DNA of 64,000 nucleotides, from the NCBI GenBank assembly GCA_947454485.1, contig CANGJJ010000001.1, positions 1 to 64,000 of the forward strand. The letters are read 5' to 3'. Position 1 is the first letter of the stretch. Every line of letters starts with the position of its first letter. Position numbers and translations under genes: made by a program. Origin of the DNA: Beijerinckiaceae bacterium (GTDB taxonomy: Bacteria > Pseudomonadota > Alphaproteobacteria > Rhizobiales > Beijerinckiaceae). Of this stretch, positions 17,839-27,686 are shown piece by piece. The notes beneath the pieces are model-generated. The model did not search any database. It was given only the letters and a program-made list of their open reading frames with translations, and was not told the DNA's origin.

Positions 17839-19643
17839 TAGCTGTCCATCTTGAGGGCGGCGATGAAGGCTTCTTGTGGGATTTCCACTTTGCCGAATTG
17901 GCGCATGCGCTTCTTGCCCTCTTTTTGCTTGTCGAGCAGTTTGCGTTTGCGCGAGGCGTCGCCGCCATAGCATTTGGCCGTCACATCTTTGCGCAAAGCG
18001 CGCACGGTTTCGCGCGCGATGATCTTGCCACCAATCGCCGCCTGAATCGGGATTTGGAACATATGCGGCGGGATGAGGTCTTTCAGCTTCTCCACCATGG
18101 CGCGGCCGCGCATATCAGCGCGCGTGCGATGCACCAGCATGGAGAGCGCGTCGACAGCCTCAGCATTCACAAGGATCGACATTTTGACGAGATCGCCATC
18201 ACGATAATCGGTGATCTGATAGTCAAAGCTCGCATAGCCTTTCGAGATCGACTTCAAGCGATCATAAAAATCGAAGACGACTTCGTTGAGCGGCAGATCA
18301 TAGACCGCCATGGCGCGCTTGCCGACATAAGACAGATCAATCTGCAGGCCGCGACGCTCTTGGCACAGCTTGAGGACTGAGCCCAGATATTCATCTGGCG
18401 TCATGATCGTGGCGCGGATCCACGGCTCGGCGATCTGCTCGATCTTCACGACATCGGGCATATCGGCTGGATTGTGCAGCTCGATCTCTTCGCCATTCGT
18501 CATCGTGATTTTGTAGACGACGCTGGGCGCGGTGGCGATGAGGTCGAGATTGAATTCGCGCTGCAAACGCTCCTGAATGATCTCGAGATGCAGCAGGCCA
18601 AGGAAGCCGCAGCGGAAGCCAAAGCCAAGCGCTGCAGATGTTTCCATCTCATAAGAGAAGCTGGCGTCATTGAGGCGCAGCTTGCCCATCGCCGCGCGCA
18701 GATCTTCAAAGTCTGCCGCATCGACCGGGAAGAGACCGCAGAAGACGACAGGCTGCGCGGGTTTGAAGCCGGGCAGGGCTTTCTCGCAGCCGCGCTTCTC
18801 ATCGGTGATCGTATCGCCCACGCGCGTATCAGCAACCTGCTTGATCTGCGCGGTGATGAACCCAACCTCGCCGGGGCCAAGCTGCGTCACATCTTGCATC
18901 TTGGGGCGGAAGACGCCGATCTTTTCGATCTCGTAATGAGCATCCGTACCCATCATCTTGATGCGCTGACCCTTCTTCATCGTGCCATCGAGAATGCGCA
19001 CGATGACGACGACGCCCAGATAGGCATCATAATAGCTGTCGACCAGCATGGCCTTCAGCGGCGCGGTCTCATCGCCCTTGGGCGGGGGTAGGCGCTTGAC
19101 GATGGCTTCGAGCACAAGATCGATACCAATGCCGGTCTTGGCCGAAATCGGCACAGCATCAGACGCATCAAGGCCGATCACATCTTCGATCTGCTGCTTG
19201 ATACGGTCGGGCTCTGCGGCGGGCAGATCAATCTTGTTGAGCACGGGCACGATGTCATGGCCCGCATCGAGCGCCTGATAAACATTGGCGAGTGTCTGCG
19301 CCTCAACGCCTTGCGAGGCATCGACGACGAGGAGCGAGCCTTCGCAGGCTGCCAGCGAGCGCGAGACTTCATAGGCAAAGTCCACATGGCCGGGCGTGTC
19401 CATGAGGTTCAGGATATAGGTCTTGCCATCCTGCGCCTTATATTCGAGACGCACCGTCTGGGCTTTGATGGTGATGCCGCGTTCGCGCTCAATATCCATT
19501 GAGTCGAGCACTTGCTCCACCATGTCGCGCGCCGCCACTGTGCCCGTCTGTTGGATCAGACGGTCAGCGAGGGTCGATTTGCCGTGGTCGATATGGGCCA
19601 CGATGGAGAAGTTGCGAATATTGTCGATCGAATGCGTGGTCAT
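17838..19643 (-). CDS. lepA: Elongation factor 4 (LepA)
   Basis: The protein has 601 residues, the normal family length. GTPase motifs are AHIDHGKST (G1), DTPGH (G3) and NKID (G4). The elongation-factor domains follow, and a LepA-specific C-terminus contains [25 protein letters not shown]. It acts on stalled or mistranslocated ribosomes. The gene is single, with no neighbours in its direction. Confidence 0.98.
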   Translation of the reverse strand: MTTHSIDNIRNFSIVAHIDHGKSTLADRLIQQTGTVAARDMVEQVLDSMDIERERGITIKAQTVRLEYKAQDGKTYILNLMDTPGHVDFAYEVSRSLAACEGSLLVVDASQGVEAQTLANVYQALDAGHDIVPVLNKIDLPAAEPDRIKQQIEDVIGLDASDAVPISAKTGIGIDLVLEAIVKRLPPPKGDETAPLKAMLVDSYYDAYLGVVVIVRILDGTMKKGQRIKMMGTDAHYEIEKIGVFRPKMQDVTQLGPGEVGFITAQIKQVADTRVGDTITDEKRGCEKALPGFKPAQPVVFCGLFPVDAADFEDLRAAMGKLRLNDASFSYEMETSAALGFGFRCGFLGLLHLEIIQERLQREFNLDLIATAPSVVYKITMTNGEEIELHNPADMPDVVKIEQIAEPWIRATIMTPDEYLGSVLKLCQERRGLQIDLSYVGKRAMAVYDLPLNEVVFDFYDRLKSISKGYASFDYQITDYRDGDLVKMSILVNAEAVDALSMLVHRTRADMRGRAMVEKLKDLIPPHMFQIPIQAAIGGKIIARETVRALRKDVTAKCYGGDASRKRKLLDKQKEGKKRMRQFGKVEIPQEAFIAALKMDS

Positions 19644-19777
19644 AGGTTGGCAGATAGCACCCCCCGCAGAGCGTGCAAAGGCACAAAGCGGGGATTCCGT
19701 TGCCCACCCCAGCTGAGCATGGTCTTATGGCCGCATAAGGCCGCCCCCTCAGAGGGGTGCTCGAGGGAGGAAGACCA

Positions 19778-20584
19778 GTGACCTTCAAGGACATTTTTGC
19801 GCTGGATGGGCGCGTCGCCGTCGTCACGGGGGCTGGCAATGGGCTGGGCCGGGCCTTCGCGCGGGGGCTGGCGGATTTTGGGGCCTATGTCATCTGCGCC
19901 GACCGGGATCTGGCCGGTGCCGAGGAGACCGTGGCCCAAATTGAGGCTGAAGGGGGCTCTGGAGCCGCCATTGCCTGCGATGTCTCCCAGACCCAGTCGG
20001 TCGATGGCCTGTTCGGCGAGGTCCTGCGGCTGAAGGGCGGGGTGGATATCCTGATCAATAATGCTGGTATTTCGACCGGTCCCCGGCGCCTGCATGAGCT
20101 GCCGGTGGAGGATTGGGATCGGCTGATGGGGATCAATTTGCGTGGTGTCTTCTTATGCACCAAGGCGGTGGTCCCCATGATGATGGAGGCCGGTCGGGGC
20201 TCCATCATCAATATTTCTTCAATTGCGGGCCTGGGGGGCTTTTATCCGGGCCTGTCCCGGCTTTGCGCCAATTATTCGGCTGCCAAGGCGGGGGTCATCG
20301 GCCTCACCAAGCAGGCGGCGATGGAATATGCCCGCGATGGGCTGCGTATTAATGCCATTGCGCCGGGCTGGCATGGCGGCACCAATCTGGGCAATGCGCG
20401 CCGCGCCGCCATGACGCCCGAAGACACACGGCGCATGGAGGAGGCGGTCAATAGCCGCATTCCCATGGGGCGGCGGGGCAAGCCGGAAGATCTCGTCGGC
20501 CTCGTGGTTTATCTCGCCAGCGATGCCAGCTCTTATGTCACGGGTCAGGTGATCGCCCATGACGGTGGGTGGAGTGCGGATTGA
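19778..20584 (+). CDS. Short-chain dehydrogenase/reductase
   Basis: The protein has 268 residues from the GTG at 19778, which follows GGGAGG by seven bases. Classical SDR features are present: cofactor motif TGAGNGLG near the N-terminus, NNAG, active-site Ser in NISSIAGL, YSAAKAG with the catalytic Tyr and Lys, and a C-terminal YVTGQVIAHDGGW. It would oxidise or reduce an alcohol/ketone with NAD(P). It starts a run of same-strand catabolic genes up to 24,113, with an 81-base gap to DUF2848. Confidence 0.88.
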   Translation: MTFKDIFALDGRVAVVTGAGNGLGRAFARGLADFGAYVICADRDLAGAEETVAQIEAEGGSGAAIACDVSQTQSVDGLFGEVLRLKGGVDILINNAGISTGPRRLHELPVEDWDRLMGINLRGVFLCTKAVVPMMMEAGRGSIINISSIAGLGGFYPGLSRLCANYSAAKAGVIGLTKQAAMEYARDGLRINAIAPGWHGGTNLGNARRAAMTPEDTRRMEEAVNSRIPMGRRGKPEDLVGLVVYLASDASSYVTGQVIAHDGGWSAD

Positions 20585-20665
20585 GCAGTTTGCATCTCTT
20601 TTGATTTTGCCGTGCGATCCATGTCATGCTTTAACTAAGAAACTTAGCAATCGCATGGAGTCGAC

Positions 20666-21355
20666 GTGGCCAACACACTCACCTTCCTCTGCCATCAAGG
20701 GTCCGCCCAGCGCACGCTCAGCCTGGACCTGAAAGCCTATGTCATTGCCGGCTGGACGGGCCGCGACCGGGCCGCCGTCGAAAAGCACATCAAGGAGCTG
20801 GAGGAGTTGGGCGTGAAGCGCCCCGCGACCACGCCGGTCTTCTATCGCGCCGCCGCGAGCCTTGTGACCACTGACACGGCCATCGAAGTCCCGGGCGGTG
20901 ATTCGAGCGGCGAAGTTGAGTTCATGCTGCTGCAGGCCGAAGGCAAATTGTGGGTGGGCCTTGGCTCTGACCATACCGACCGTCAGGTCGAGACCTATAA
21001 TGTCACCGTTTCCAAGCAGATGTGCGCCAAGCCAGTCTCTGGCGAGCTGTGGGCCTTTGATGATGTGAAAGATCATTGGGACGAGCTGAAGTTGCGCTCC
21101 TCCATTCAGGAAGGTGGCGCCAGTGTGCCCTATCAAGAGGGCAGCGTCACTGCGATGATTGATCCGCGCGAACTCATCCAGCTCTATACGGGCGGCGGTG
21201 CATTGGCCGAGGGCACAATGATGTTCTGCGGCACGCTGGCGGCCAAAGGCGGCATTCGCCCCGCGCCGTCCTTTTCTTACGAGCTGGAAGATCCGGTGTT
21301 GAAGCGCAAGCTCACCCATTCTTACACGATCGCAACCCTGCCGGTTCTCGGCTAA
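20666..21355 (+). CDS. DUF2848 family protein
   Basis: The protein has 229 residues and begins with GTG. I recognise the DUF2848 pattern: AGWTGRDRAAVEKHI, SSGEVEFMLL, WVGLGSDHTDR and SKQMCAKP. Members occur in aromatic- and hydroxy-acid-degradation clusters and have been thought related to fumarylacetoacetate-hydrolase-like folds, but the reaction is not established. The FAD monooxygenase gene starts 18 bases downstream, consistent with a shared operon. Confidence 0.75.
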   Translation: MANTLTFLCHQGSAQRTLSLDLKAYVIAGWTGRDRAAVEKHIKELEELGVKRPATTPVFYRAAASLVTTDTAIEVPGGDSSGEVEFMLLQAEGKLWVGLGSDHTDRQVETYNVTVSKQMCAKPVSGELWAFDDVKDHWDELKLRSSIQEGGASVPYQEGSVTAMIDPRELIQLYTGGGALAEGTMMFCGTLAAKGGIRPAPSFSYELEDPVLKRKLTHSYTIATLPVLG

Positions 21356-21373
21356 CGAACGAGCATATGTCCG

Positions 21374-22603
21374 ATGAGTGATGATCGACGCGTTCTGATT
21401 TCTGGTGCAGGCCCTGTGGGTCTGTTCTGTGCACTGCTGCTTGGCCGCGCGGGCGTATCCGTGCGTGTGTTTGATGCCAATCCCTGCCTGCAAGAAGATC
21501 CGCGTGCCGCCACAACACATCCCGCCACGCTTGAGCTTCTGGGCAAGGCTGGTCTTGCTGATGAGATGGCGCGTGTGGGTCTGGTTGCGCCGATCTTCCA
21601 GTTTTGGGATCGTCCCGCCAAGCGCCTTGTCGCTGAGTTTGACCATGCGCTGCTGAAGGATGACACAGAATATCCTTACGTCATTCAATGCGAGCAGTTC
21701 AAAACCTCGCAGATCTTGCTGGCGCGTATCGAAGCTGAATTGAAGAATGTCGATGTGATCTTCAATGCGCAGGTGAGCGGCTTCACGCAGAGTGACGCGG
21801 GCATTGATCTTGACGTGACTATTGATGGCAAAGCGCAGCGCCATCACGGTGGTTGGTTGATTGGCGCTGACGGTGGTCGCAGCACCGTGCGCAAGGCCGC
21901 TGACATCGCCTTCGAAGGCTTTACATGGGCTGAGCGCTTCCTCGTTCTCACCACGCCGTTCGATTTTGAAAAGAATCTCGGCTATTCCTACCGCTCTTAT
22001 TTTGCTGATCCCGATGAGTGGTGCAATTGCTTCAAGGTCTCGGCCAATGGCCCACCCGGCCTGTGGCGCACCGTCTTCCCCACGGATAATTCTGTCTCAG
22101 AAGAGTCTTTGATGAATGACGAGGCTGTGCAGGCGCGCTTGCAGAAATTCTTCCCCTCGTCCAAGCCCTATGACGTCGTGCATCGCAATCTCTACACAAC
22201 GCATCAGCGCGTCGCGAGCACCTTCCGCAAGGGGCGTGTGTTGCTGGCGGGTGATTCCGCCCATGTGAACAATTCCATTGGCGGCATGGGCCTCAATGGT
22301 GGTTTGCAGGATGCTGACAATCTCGCGCGCAAATTGGCAGAGGTCATCATGAATGATGCGCCCGAGTCCCTGCTCGATCTTTATTCGTTGCAGCGTCGCA
22401 CTGTGACGATTGAATTTGTGCAGCAGCAGTCCATCGCCAACAAGAAGCGTCTTGAGGCGCGTGAGCCTGAGGCTCGCAAAGAAAATCTCGACGAACTGAC
22501 CCGCATCGCCGAAGATCCCGTCAAGGCGCGCGACTTCATGATGCGCGCCGCGATGATTACGATGCAGCGTCGCGCTGACTCCATCACTCTTGAAAACGCC
22601 TGA
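21374..22603 (+). CDS. FAD-dependent aromatic monooxygenase (PHBH/UbiH type)
   Basis: The protein has 409 residues. Group A flavoprotein hydroxylase motifs are clear: SGAGPVGLFCAL (ADP-binding), GADGGRSTVRK (DG motif) and GDSAHVNNSIGGMGLNGG (FAD ribityl/GD motif). Family members hydroxylate phenolic or related substrates with NAD(P)H and O2. It sits between DUF2848 and a cupin gene with gaps of 18 and 16 bases, so it is part of a catabolic operon of unknown substrate. Confidence 0.88.
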   Translation: MSDDRRVLISGAGPVGLFCALLLGRAGVSVRVFDANPCLQEDPRAATTHPATLELLGKAGLADEMARVGLVAPIFQFWDRPAKRLVAEFDHALLKDDTEYPYVIQCEQFKTSQILLARIEAELKNVDVIFNAQVSGFTQSDAGIDLDVTIDGKAQRHHGGWLIGADGGRSTVRKAADIAFEGFTWAERFLVLTTPFDFEKNLGYSYRSYFADPDEWCNCFKVSANGPPGLWRTVFPTDNSVSEESLMNDEAVQARLQKFFPSSKPYDVVHRNLYTTHQRVASTFRKGRVLLAGDSAHVNNSIGGMGLNGGLQDADNLARKLAEVIMNDAPESLLDLYSLQRRTVTIEFVQQQSIANKKRLEAREPEARKENLDELTRIAEDPVKARDFMMRAAMITMQRRADSITLENA

Positions 22604-22619
22604 AGGCAAGGGAGGATCT

Positions 22620-23000
22620 ATGCCAGTCAATAAGGCCCATGACGAGTTCTACACGCTCGATCTGAACAGCGGTTGGGAAGTGCCCGCCGGCTATCCCTCA
22701 GGCATTCAGCAAAAGATCATCTCCGGTGGTCTTGATGAGACCGGCAAGCGCGGCTCGCGTACGCGACTGCTGCGCTTTGACCCGGGTGTCTATACGACCG
22801 AGCCCTTCGTCCATGAATATTGGGAAGAAGTGTTCCTCGTTCAGGGCGATCTGACGGTTGGCAATGACAAGGATGGCAAGGGCGGCACGCCGTTCCCGCC
22901 CTTTACTTATGCTTGCCGCCCGCCTGGCGCCTATCATGGCCCGTTCCGCTCTGACGGTGGCTGCATCCTGCTTGAGATGCATTACTTCGATCCGGTCTAA
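22620..23000 (+). CDS. Cupin-domain protein
   Basis: The protein has 126 residues from the ATG at 22620, preceded by GGGAGG. The double-stranded beta-helix pattern is visible: PFVHEYWEEVFLVQGDL carries the first metal-ligand cluster, and RPPGAYHGPF the second. Small cupins of this type act as dioxygenases, isomerases or decarboxylase-like catabolic enzymes. It lies directly after the FAD monooxygenase gene. A long perfect inverted repeat follows it. Confidence 0.75.
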   Translation: MPVNKAHDEFYTLDLNSGWEVPAGYPSGIQQKIISGGLDETGKRGSRTRLLRFDPGVYTTEPFVHEYWEEVFLVQGDLTVGNDKDGKGGTPFPPFTYACRPPGAYHGPFRSDGGCILLEMHYFDPV

Positions 23001-23016
23001 GGGGCAGCAGACCCCA

Positions 23017-23053
23017 CACAGCGCACCGCGCTTCACCTGCGCGGTGCGCTGTG
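23017..23053. repeat. Perfect 15-bp inverted repeat
   Basis: CACAGCGCACCGCGC and its exact complement are separated by seven bases. There is no T-run after the stem, so it is not a standard terminator on the plus strand. It may stabilise the 3' end of the upstream mRNA or separate the cupin and luciferase-like genes. Confidence 0.7.
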
Positions 23054-23084
23054 GCAGACTAGCCGGATAGGGAGAGAGAACGAG

Positions 23085-24113
23085 ATGCAGTTCGGAATTT
23101 TTGACCACCTCGATAATGAGGCGATGCCGTTCCATCAATATTACGAGGAGCGGTTGAAGGTCATCGAACTGTACGACCGTCTGGGCTTCCACTCCTATCA
23201 TCTGGCCGAACATCACGCGACGACATTGGGCATGGCACCTTCACCCAATGTCTTTTTGTCTGCCGTGGCTCAGCGCACCAAACAATTGCGCTTCGGTCCC
23301 ATGGTCTATGCTCTGCCGCTCTATCATCCGCTGCGCCTGGCAGAAGAGATCGCCATGGTGGATCAGATGAGCAATGGCCGTCTCGACATCGGTTTTGGAC
23401 GTGGCTCTTCGCCCGTCGAGATCGCTTATTTCGGTGTTGATCCGCAAGAGACCGAAGGCATCTTCCAGCGCAACCAGCCGCGCATTCTCGAAGCACTCGA
23501 GACTGGGGTGATGCATGTGGACGAGCAGGAACATCCCTATCGCGATGTGGTGCTCAAGATCATTCCCAAGCAAAAGCCGCATCCACGCGTGTGGTATGGC
23601 GTGCATACGGTTGAGAGCGCGCATCGCGCGGCTGTGCGTGGTTGGCAAACGATCAATCTCGATATGGCGCATGAAGCGCGCGAATGTAACATCGCCTTCA
23701 AAGAGAAATGGTCGCAGGTGCAGGGCGACGCGCCGCTGCCTTTGATGGGGCTTGGCCGTTTCATTGTCGTTGCAGAGACTGATGAGAAGGCGCGCGAGAT
23801 TGCAGGTCGCGCCTATCCCCATTGGCATCGCGGCTTCACCCATCTTTTCCGCAGCCTTGGCCGTATGCAGCGCCATCCGCGCCCTGAAACATTTGAGCAG
23901 TTGCATCAGCAAGGCAAAGGCATTGCAGGAAGTCCTGCAACGGTTGCGGCCTTTTTGCGTGAGCAACTGACAGTTTCGCAATGCAATTACTGCGTGGGGC
24001 AGTTCGCTTTTGGCGATTTGACACTCAGCGAACTTGAGACATCCATCTCGCTCTTTGCGCGTGATGTGATGCCCGCATTGCGCGACCTTGATGTGCAGGC
24101 GAAAGCCGCCTGA
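23085..24113 (+). CDS. LLM-class flavin-dependent oxidoreductase
   Basis: The protein has 342 residues with a bacterial-luciferase-like TIM barrel: FGIFDHLDNEAMP at the start, GFHSYHLAEHH, LSAVAQRTKQLRFGPMVYALP, LYHPLRLAEEIAMVDQMSNGRLDIGFGRG (read as segments) and YGVHT. Members use FMNH2 from a partner reductase to oxidise small organic compounds. It is last in the 19,778-24,113 run, and the neighbouring oxygenases support a catabolic role. A second LLM gene (38,643) is only a distant relative. Confidence 0.85.
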   Translation: MQFGIFDHLDNEAMPFHQYYEERLKVIELYDRLGFHSYHLAEHHATTLGMAPSPNVFLSAVAQRTKQLRFGPMVYALPLYHPLRLAEEIAMVDQMSNGRLDIGFGRGSSPVEIAYFGVDPQETEGIFQRNQPRILEALETGVMHVDEQEHPYRDVVLKIIPKQKPHPRVWYGVHTVESAHRAAVRGWQTINLDMAHEARECNIAFKEKWSQVQGDAPLPLMGLGRFIVVAETDEKAREIAGRAYPHWHRGFTHLFRSLGRMQRHPRPETFEQLHQQGKGIAGSPATVAAFLREQLTVSQCNYCVGQFAFGDLTLSELETSISLFARDVMPALRDLDVQAKAA

Positions 24114-24321
24114 CGTTTCGCTCCATCTCAACTGAAAGAGAGCAGGCCACGCTGAGTCGAGCAGTGCGATGCGTCAGCTTTGCTATGCCATGAATGGCTA
24201 TGTTCGCGTCGCTGTGTCAGTATCGTCACAGAATAAGTAAGTTATGTAACGTATATTGTATTCATTCCTCAACTGGGACAGTTTGGCGTGGCTGGGCTGT
24301 GGGTGCTTGAGGAGAACATAA

Positions 24322-25200
24322 ATGAAGACTTCCCTGACATTGTCGGCGGCGGCGCTGGCGCTTTCCGCTGTCGCGGCCTCTGCGGCGGATCTTCCTGCCC
24401 GCGCACCTGCGGCGGCTCCCGTCGTTCCTTATGCGGCGCCTATTTTCACTTGGACTGGCTTCTATGTCGGTTTGAACGCAGGCGCGGGTTGGAGCGGCAA
24501 CAACAACTGCCCCAGCATGCATGCCTATAGCGGCGGTGTCGTGAATGGTGTTGTGACAAACCCTGCCTATGCTGCGCCTTGCGATGACAATAGCAGCGCA
24601 GCATTCACGGGTGGTGCACAGGCAGGCTTCAACTGGCAGACGGGCGCCTTCGTGTTTGGTGTCGAGGGTGACATCAACTATCTCGGCGACACAGGCTCGA
24701 ATGGTTACAGTAACTATCTGTACCAGACGGTCAGTCGCACGGACTATTACTACAACTGGAATGGCAACCGGAACGGCAACATGCTGGGCAGCTTGCGCGC
24801 CCGCGCTGGTGTCGCCTTCGATCGCGCTCTGATCTATGTCACCGGTGGTCTCGCCTTCCGCAATGCCAATCATGACGATGTGATCTATGCTGCCAACTCC
24901 GTGGGCGGCGCAGCGACGGCGACCTATTACGGCAACAACAACTCAGACAATATGGGTTGGGCATTGGGTGGCGGCCTCGAATGGGCGCTGACCAACAATA
25001 TGTCATTCAAGGTCGAATATCTGCATTCGCACTTCAACAATGACGCGACGATCTACACCACCACGAGCTCCACATCGCCCTATAACACAGTGGCCTTCGT
25101 GGGTGATCGCAACGACAAGGTTGATGTGGTGCGCGTTGGTATCAACTGGCGCTTTGGTGGTCCCGCGACCTCCGCTGCTCCGGTTCTCGCCCGTTACTGA
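24322..25200 (+). CDS. Outer-membrane beta-barrel porin, Omp25/31-like
   Basis: The protein has 292 residues. A signal peptide (SLTLSAAALALSAVAASA) is followed by AADLPARAP and the TWTGFYVGLNAG strand typical of Omp25/Omp31-type proteins of Rhizobiales. Alternating strands run through the protein, with GGAQAGFNWQTG, VYVTGGLAF-like strands and a terminal VRVGINWRFGG. The very C-terminal residue is Tyr rather than Phe. It would form an eight-stranded outer-membrane barrel. The AT-rich 24,120-24,321 gap is its promoter region. Confidence 0.9.
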   Translation: MKTSLTLSAAALALSAVAASAADLPARAPAAAPVVPYAAPIFTWTGFYVGLNAGAGWSGNNNCPSMHAYSGGVVNGVVTNPAYAAPCDDNSSAAFTGGAQAGFNWQTGAFVFGVEGDINYLGDTGSNGYSNYLYQTVSRTDYYYNWNGNRNGNMLGSLRARAGVAFDRALIYVTGGLAFRNANHDDVIYAANSVGGAATATYYGNNNSDNMGWALGGGLEWALTNNMSFKVEYLHSHFNNDATIYTTTSSTSPYNTVAFVGDRNDKVDVVRVGINWRFGGPATSAAPVLARY

Positions 25201-25222
25201 TTACGCGAGACTTCCACATGAG

Positions 25223-25249
25223 AACGCCGCCCAAAAGGGCGGCGTTTTT
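25223..25249. terminator. Terminator after the porin gene
   Basis: The stem AACGCCGCCC/GGGCGGCGTT has an AAAA loop and is followed by TTT. It lies between convergent genes. Confidence 0.88.
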
Positions 25250-25275
25250 CAGTGTGTAGATGTAAGGGGACGAGC

Positions 25276-26835
25276 TCAGCTGGCTTCGTCGTCCTTTGTT
25301 TTGCGTGTGCGGCGCAGTTTAGGCACATCCGTATGCGAGCGACGCAGATCGGTCATGATCTCATCAATCTCGCGCTGCACGGTCGACTTCATATTGTCCA
25401 TGACGACGACATTCTCGGGCTCGCGATTGGCAGGGGCAGCGCCGCTGCCAGTCCCATTCCCGTTCCCATTGCTGGTGCCCTTGAGGTCAACGATGGTCTG
25501 CTGCAGCTGCGCGCGGTCGCGGCGGGCCACTTCCAAAGCGCCCTCGACGAAGCTGCGCTCGATCTGCTCTTTGCTGAGCGCTTCGGTGAGCTGATTGACG
25601 CGCGCCTGCAGTGCATTGTAGCGCGTCTCGGATTCCTTCTCGAAGCGATGCATCGACTTCTGCAGGCTCTCGATACGCGAGGCCGCCTGCTTGTTGAGCT
25701 CTTCTGCGCTTTGCAGCTTGGAGAAGAGGGCACCATTCTTTTCGCTGAGTGAGCTGACCATGCGCTCGGCATCTTCCGAGCGGCGGGTGACGCGCGAAAT
25801 CTCTTCGCTGGCCTCGGCCAATTTGCCCTGCAAGCCTTCGAGCTCGCGGATGCGGGCGAGTGAGCCGAGCTGCTCTTCCGACAGGCGGCGAATTTCTTCG
25901 CGGCTCTGCGATAGCAACTGATCCGACACGCGGATGCGCGAATTGAGCGCCTCGATCTTGATCTCGAAAGAGGTGCGCGTCTGTTCGGTGCGGGCCTCGG
26001 CGCCTGCAACAGCGCTGCGCAGACTCTCGTTCTCGGCCAGCACATTGACCTGCTCGGTTTCCACAACGCGCAGACGCGAGCGGGCCTTGTCGGCGGCGGC
26101 GGAGGCTTCCAACACCTGCTTCTTGAGTGCGGTCGCCTGCTGCGACAGCTCCTCCATGGCCTTGGTGATCTGGGCAAGCTCTTCGCTCTTTTGTGCAAAG
26201 CGATCGTTGAGGCCGCGGCGCTCGTCCTGCAGCTCGGCCACATTGCGGGTGGCTTCACGCAGCTTCTCGGACTGGCGGTTGACCTCTTCGGTCAGAACTT
26301 CGTTTTCATTCTTGAGATTCTCGATCTCGAATTCACGCGAGCGCAGATGGGCGCTCTTCTCACCCAGCTGATCGCGGGTGATACGGAACTGTTCTTCCAG
26401 CACTGAGTAATTCTGCGAGCCAGCAAGATTATCTGTCAGCAGGCGCTCATTGTCCTGCTGCACATCTTCCAGCTTGCTATAGAGCGACTGGATCTCAATG
26501 CCCTGCGCATCAGAGAACTGGCGCTGGGCTTCATAATTGGACTTCAGCTCTTCCAGCTGGCCGGCGGTGCTATGCAGCTCCTGCACAACCTTTTGGAAGT
26601 CCTCAAAGACCGAGCTCAACTCATTGGTGAGAGGCTGAATGACACGGGTCAGGCCGATCACATGTTCGCAGCGATTGCGCAGCGCTTCATTCTTGCTGCC
26701 CAGAACGCGAATAAAGGAGGCGGCGCTGCGTTCGATCTCGGTGATCGGCTCCGCATCAACGGCGTAATCTTGTTTGGTTGCGGCAGCCGAAGGGTTGCGG
26801 GCCAGCAATGCCGAAAGGCTCAAGGGCATGCGCAT
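25276..26835 (-). CDS. Long coiled-coil protein, crescentin/FilP-like
   Basis: The protein has 519 residues and no signal peptide or membrane segment. A non-coil head of about 65 residues precedes an almost continuous heptad coiled coil from about 70 to 465, rich in E, Q, R, L and S. A flexible NGNGNGTGSG linker follows, then a basic tail (KLRRTRKTK). The head/long-rod/short-tail plan is that of bacterial intermediate-filament-like proteins such as crescentin, though similarity at this level is structural rather than diagnostic. Alternatives are an SMC-like or polar scaffold protein. It is a stand-alone gene in its direction. Confidence 0.7.
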   Translation of the reverse strand: MRMPLSLSALLARNPSAAATKQDYAVDAEPITEIERSAASFIRVLGSKNEALRNRCEHVIGLTRVIQPLTNELSSVFEDFQKVVQELHSTAGQLEELKSNYEAQRQFSDAQGIEIQSLYSKLEDVQQDNERLLTDNLAGSQNYSVLEEQFRITRDQLGEKSAHLRSREFEIENLKNENEVLTEEVNRQSEKLREATRNVAELQDERRGLNDRFAQKSEELAQITKAMEELSQQATALKKQVLEASAAADKARSRLRVVETEQVNVLAENESLRSAVAGAEARTEQTRTSFEIKIEALNSRIRVSDQLLSQSREEIRRLSEEQLGSLARIRELEGLQGKLAEASEEISRVTRRSEDAERMVSSLSEKNGALFSKLQSAEELNKQAASRIESLQKSMHRFEKESETRYNALQARVNQLTEALSKEQIERSFVEGALEVARRDRAQLQQTIVDLKGTSNGNGNGTGSGAAPANREPENVVVMDNMKSTVQREIDEIMTDLRRSHTDVPKLRRTRKTKDDEAS

Positions 26836-27206
26836 CGATTAATCCCTCGACGATGAAGCTGAGTCGAAGGTTTAGTAACACCCTCACCTGAGACGTCGCA
26901 AGGACATGAGGCCCGTTTTCCTGCGGTTGCGCAGGGCTTTGCTGATAAAATCAGCAGCTGCGACAAAGCTGCAATACTCTGTGGCTCGAAACCATACAGC
27001 GGCTGTTACTTTGCTTAAGCTATCACGACACAGCGCGCTGTTTGATTCGCTGTGAATGCGAGTGATTCGCAGCCAATGCACCAGCAGTGTCAGCAGCTTG
27101 CGTCGCCAAATCTGGATCGCCGCCTGCTTGACGCTGGCCAGCACCACCCACATGATCCGCGCCACTTGCTGCCGGGCTGCGGCAGGCCAATCCAACAGGG
27201 GGAATT
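26836..27206. other. Intergenic region between divergent genes
   Basis: This gap of about 370 bases separates the coiled-coil gene and the cupin gene, which point outward. It must hold both promoters. A short inverted repeat GCTGAT/ATCAGC is visible near 26,940. No RNA gene or protein is supported. Confidence 0.5.
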
Positions 27207-27686
27207 ATGACGCTTTCGATTCGTCGCGTGGTCACGGACCATGACGCGCAAGGCCAATCCGTCGTGAGCTATGACGAGATCACCAGCAATATCGTCTCGC
27301 GCCGTCCCGGCCATTCAAGTTCGGTGATTTGGTCCCATGCGCAAACCCCTGTCGACAATCAGGAAGCGGGCGATGCGGGCCTGCGCAATGTCGCCGATTG
27401 CGCTGCTGATGGGGCAATTTTTCGTGTTGTGGAATATGGGCCGGGCGTTTCGCCCCGCATGCACCGCACCCAGACGGTCGACTACGCCGTTGTGATGGCA
27501 GGCGAAATTTATATGGTCCTCGATGGCGGGCGCGAAGTGCATCTCAAAGCTGGCGATGTGCTCGTCCAGCGCGGCACCGTCCATGACTGGATCAACCGGG
27601 GCACGGTGCCCTGTGTTATCGCCTTTGTTCTGATTGCGGCCAAGCCTCCGGTCATCAATGGCAAGGAATTGGGGCCGATCGGATGA
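27207..27686 (+). CDS. Cupin-domain protein
   Basis: The protein has 159 residues, with an AGGGGGAA site before the ATG. The conserved core has MHRTQTVDYAVVMAGEI (first cupin motif), LKAGDVLVQRGTVHDW (second motif) and WINRG. This cupin subfamily is common in catabolic clusters next to transport receptors. Its stop overlaps the start of the next gene by four bases (ATGA), so the two are co-translated. Confidence 0.8.
   Translation: MTLSIRRVVTDHDAQGQSVVSYDEITSNIVSRRPGHSSSVIWSHAQTPVDNQEAGDAGLRNVADCAADGAIFRVVEYGPGVSPRMHRTQTVDYAVVMAGEIYMVLDGGREVHLKAGDVLVQRGTVHDWINRGTVPCVIAFVLIAAKPPVINGKELGPIG

Noticed and set aside
20624-21847. 407-codon minus-strand frame opposite DUF2848 and the FAD monooxygenase
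   Set aside because: The plus-strand genes have clear motifs and ribosome sites; the antisense product has an implausible composition.
25389-26258. Alternative minus-strand frame within the coiled-coil gene
   Set aside because: It is a frame-shifted shadow of the heptad-repeat gene, rich in Arg and Ser.
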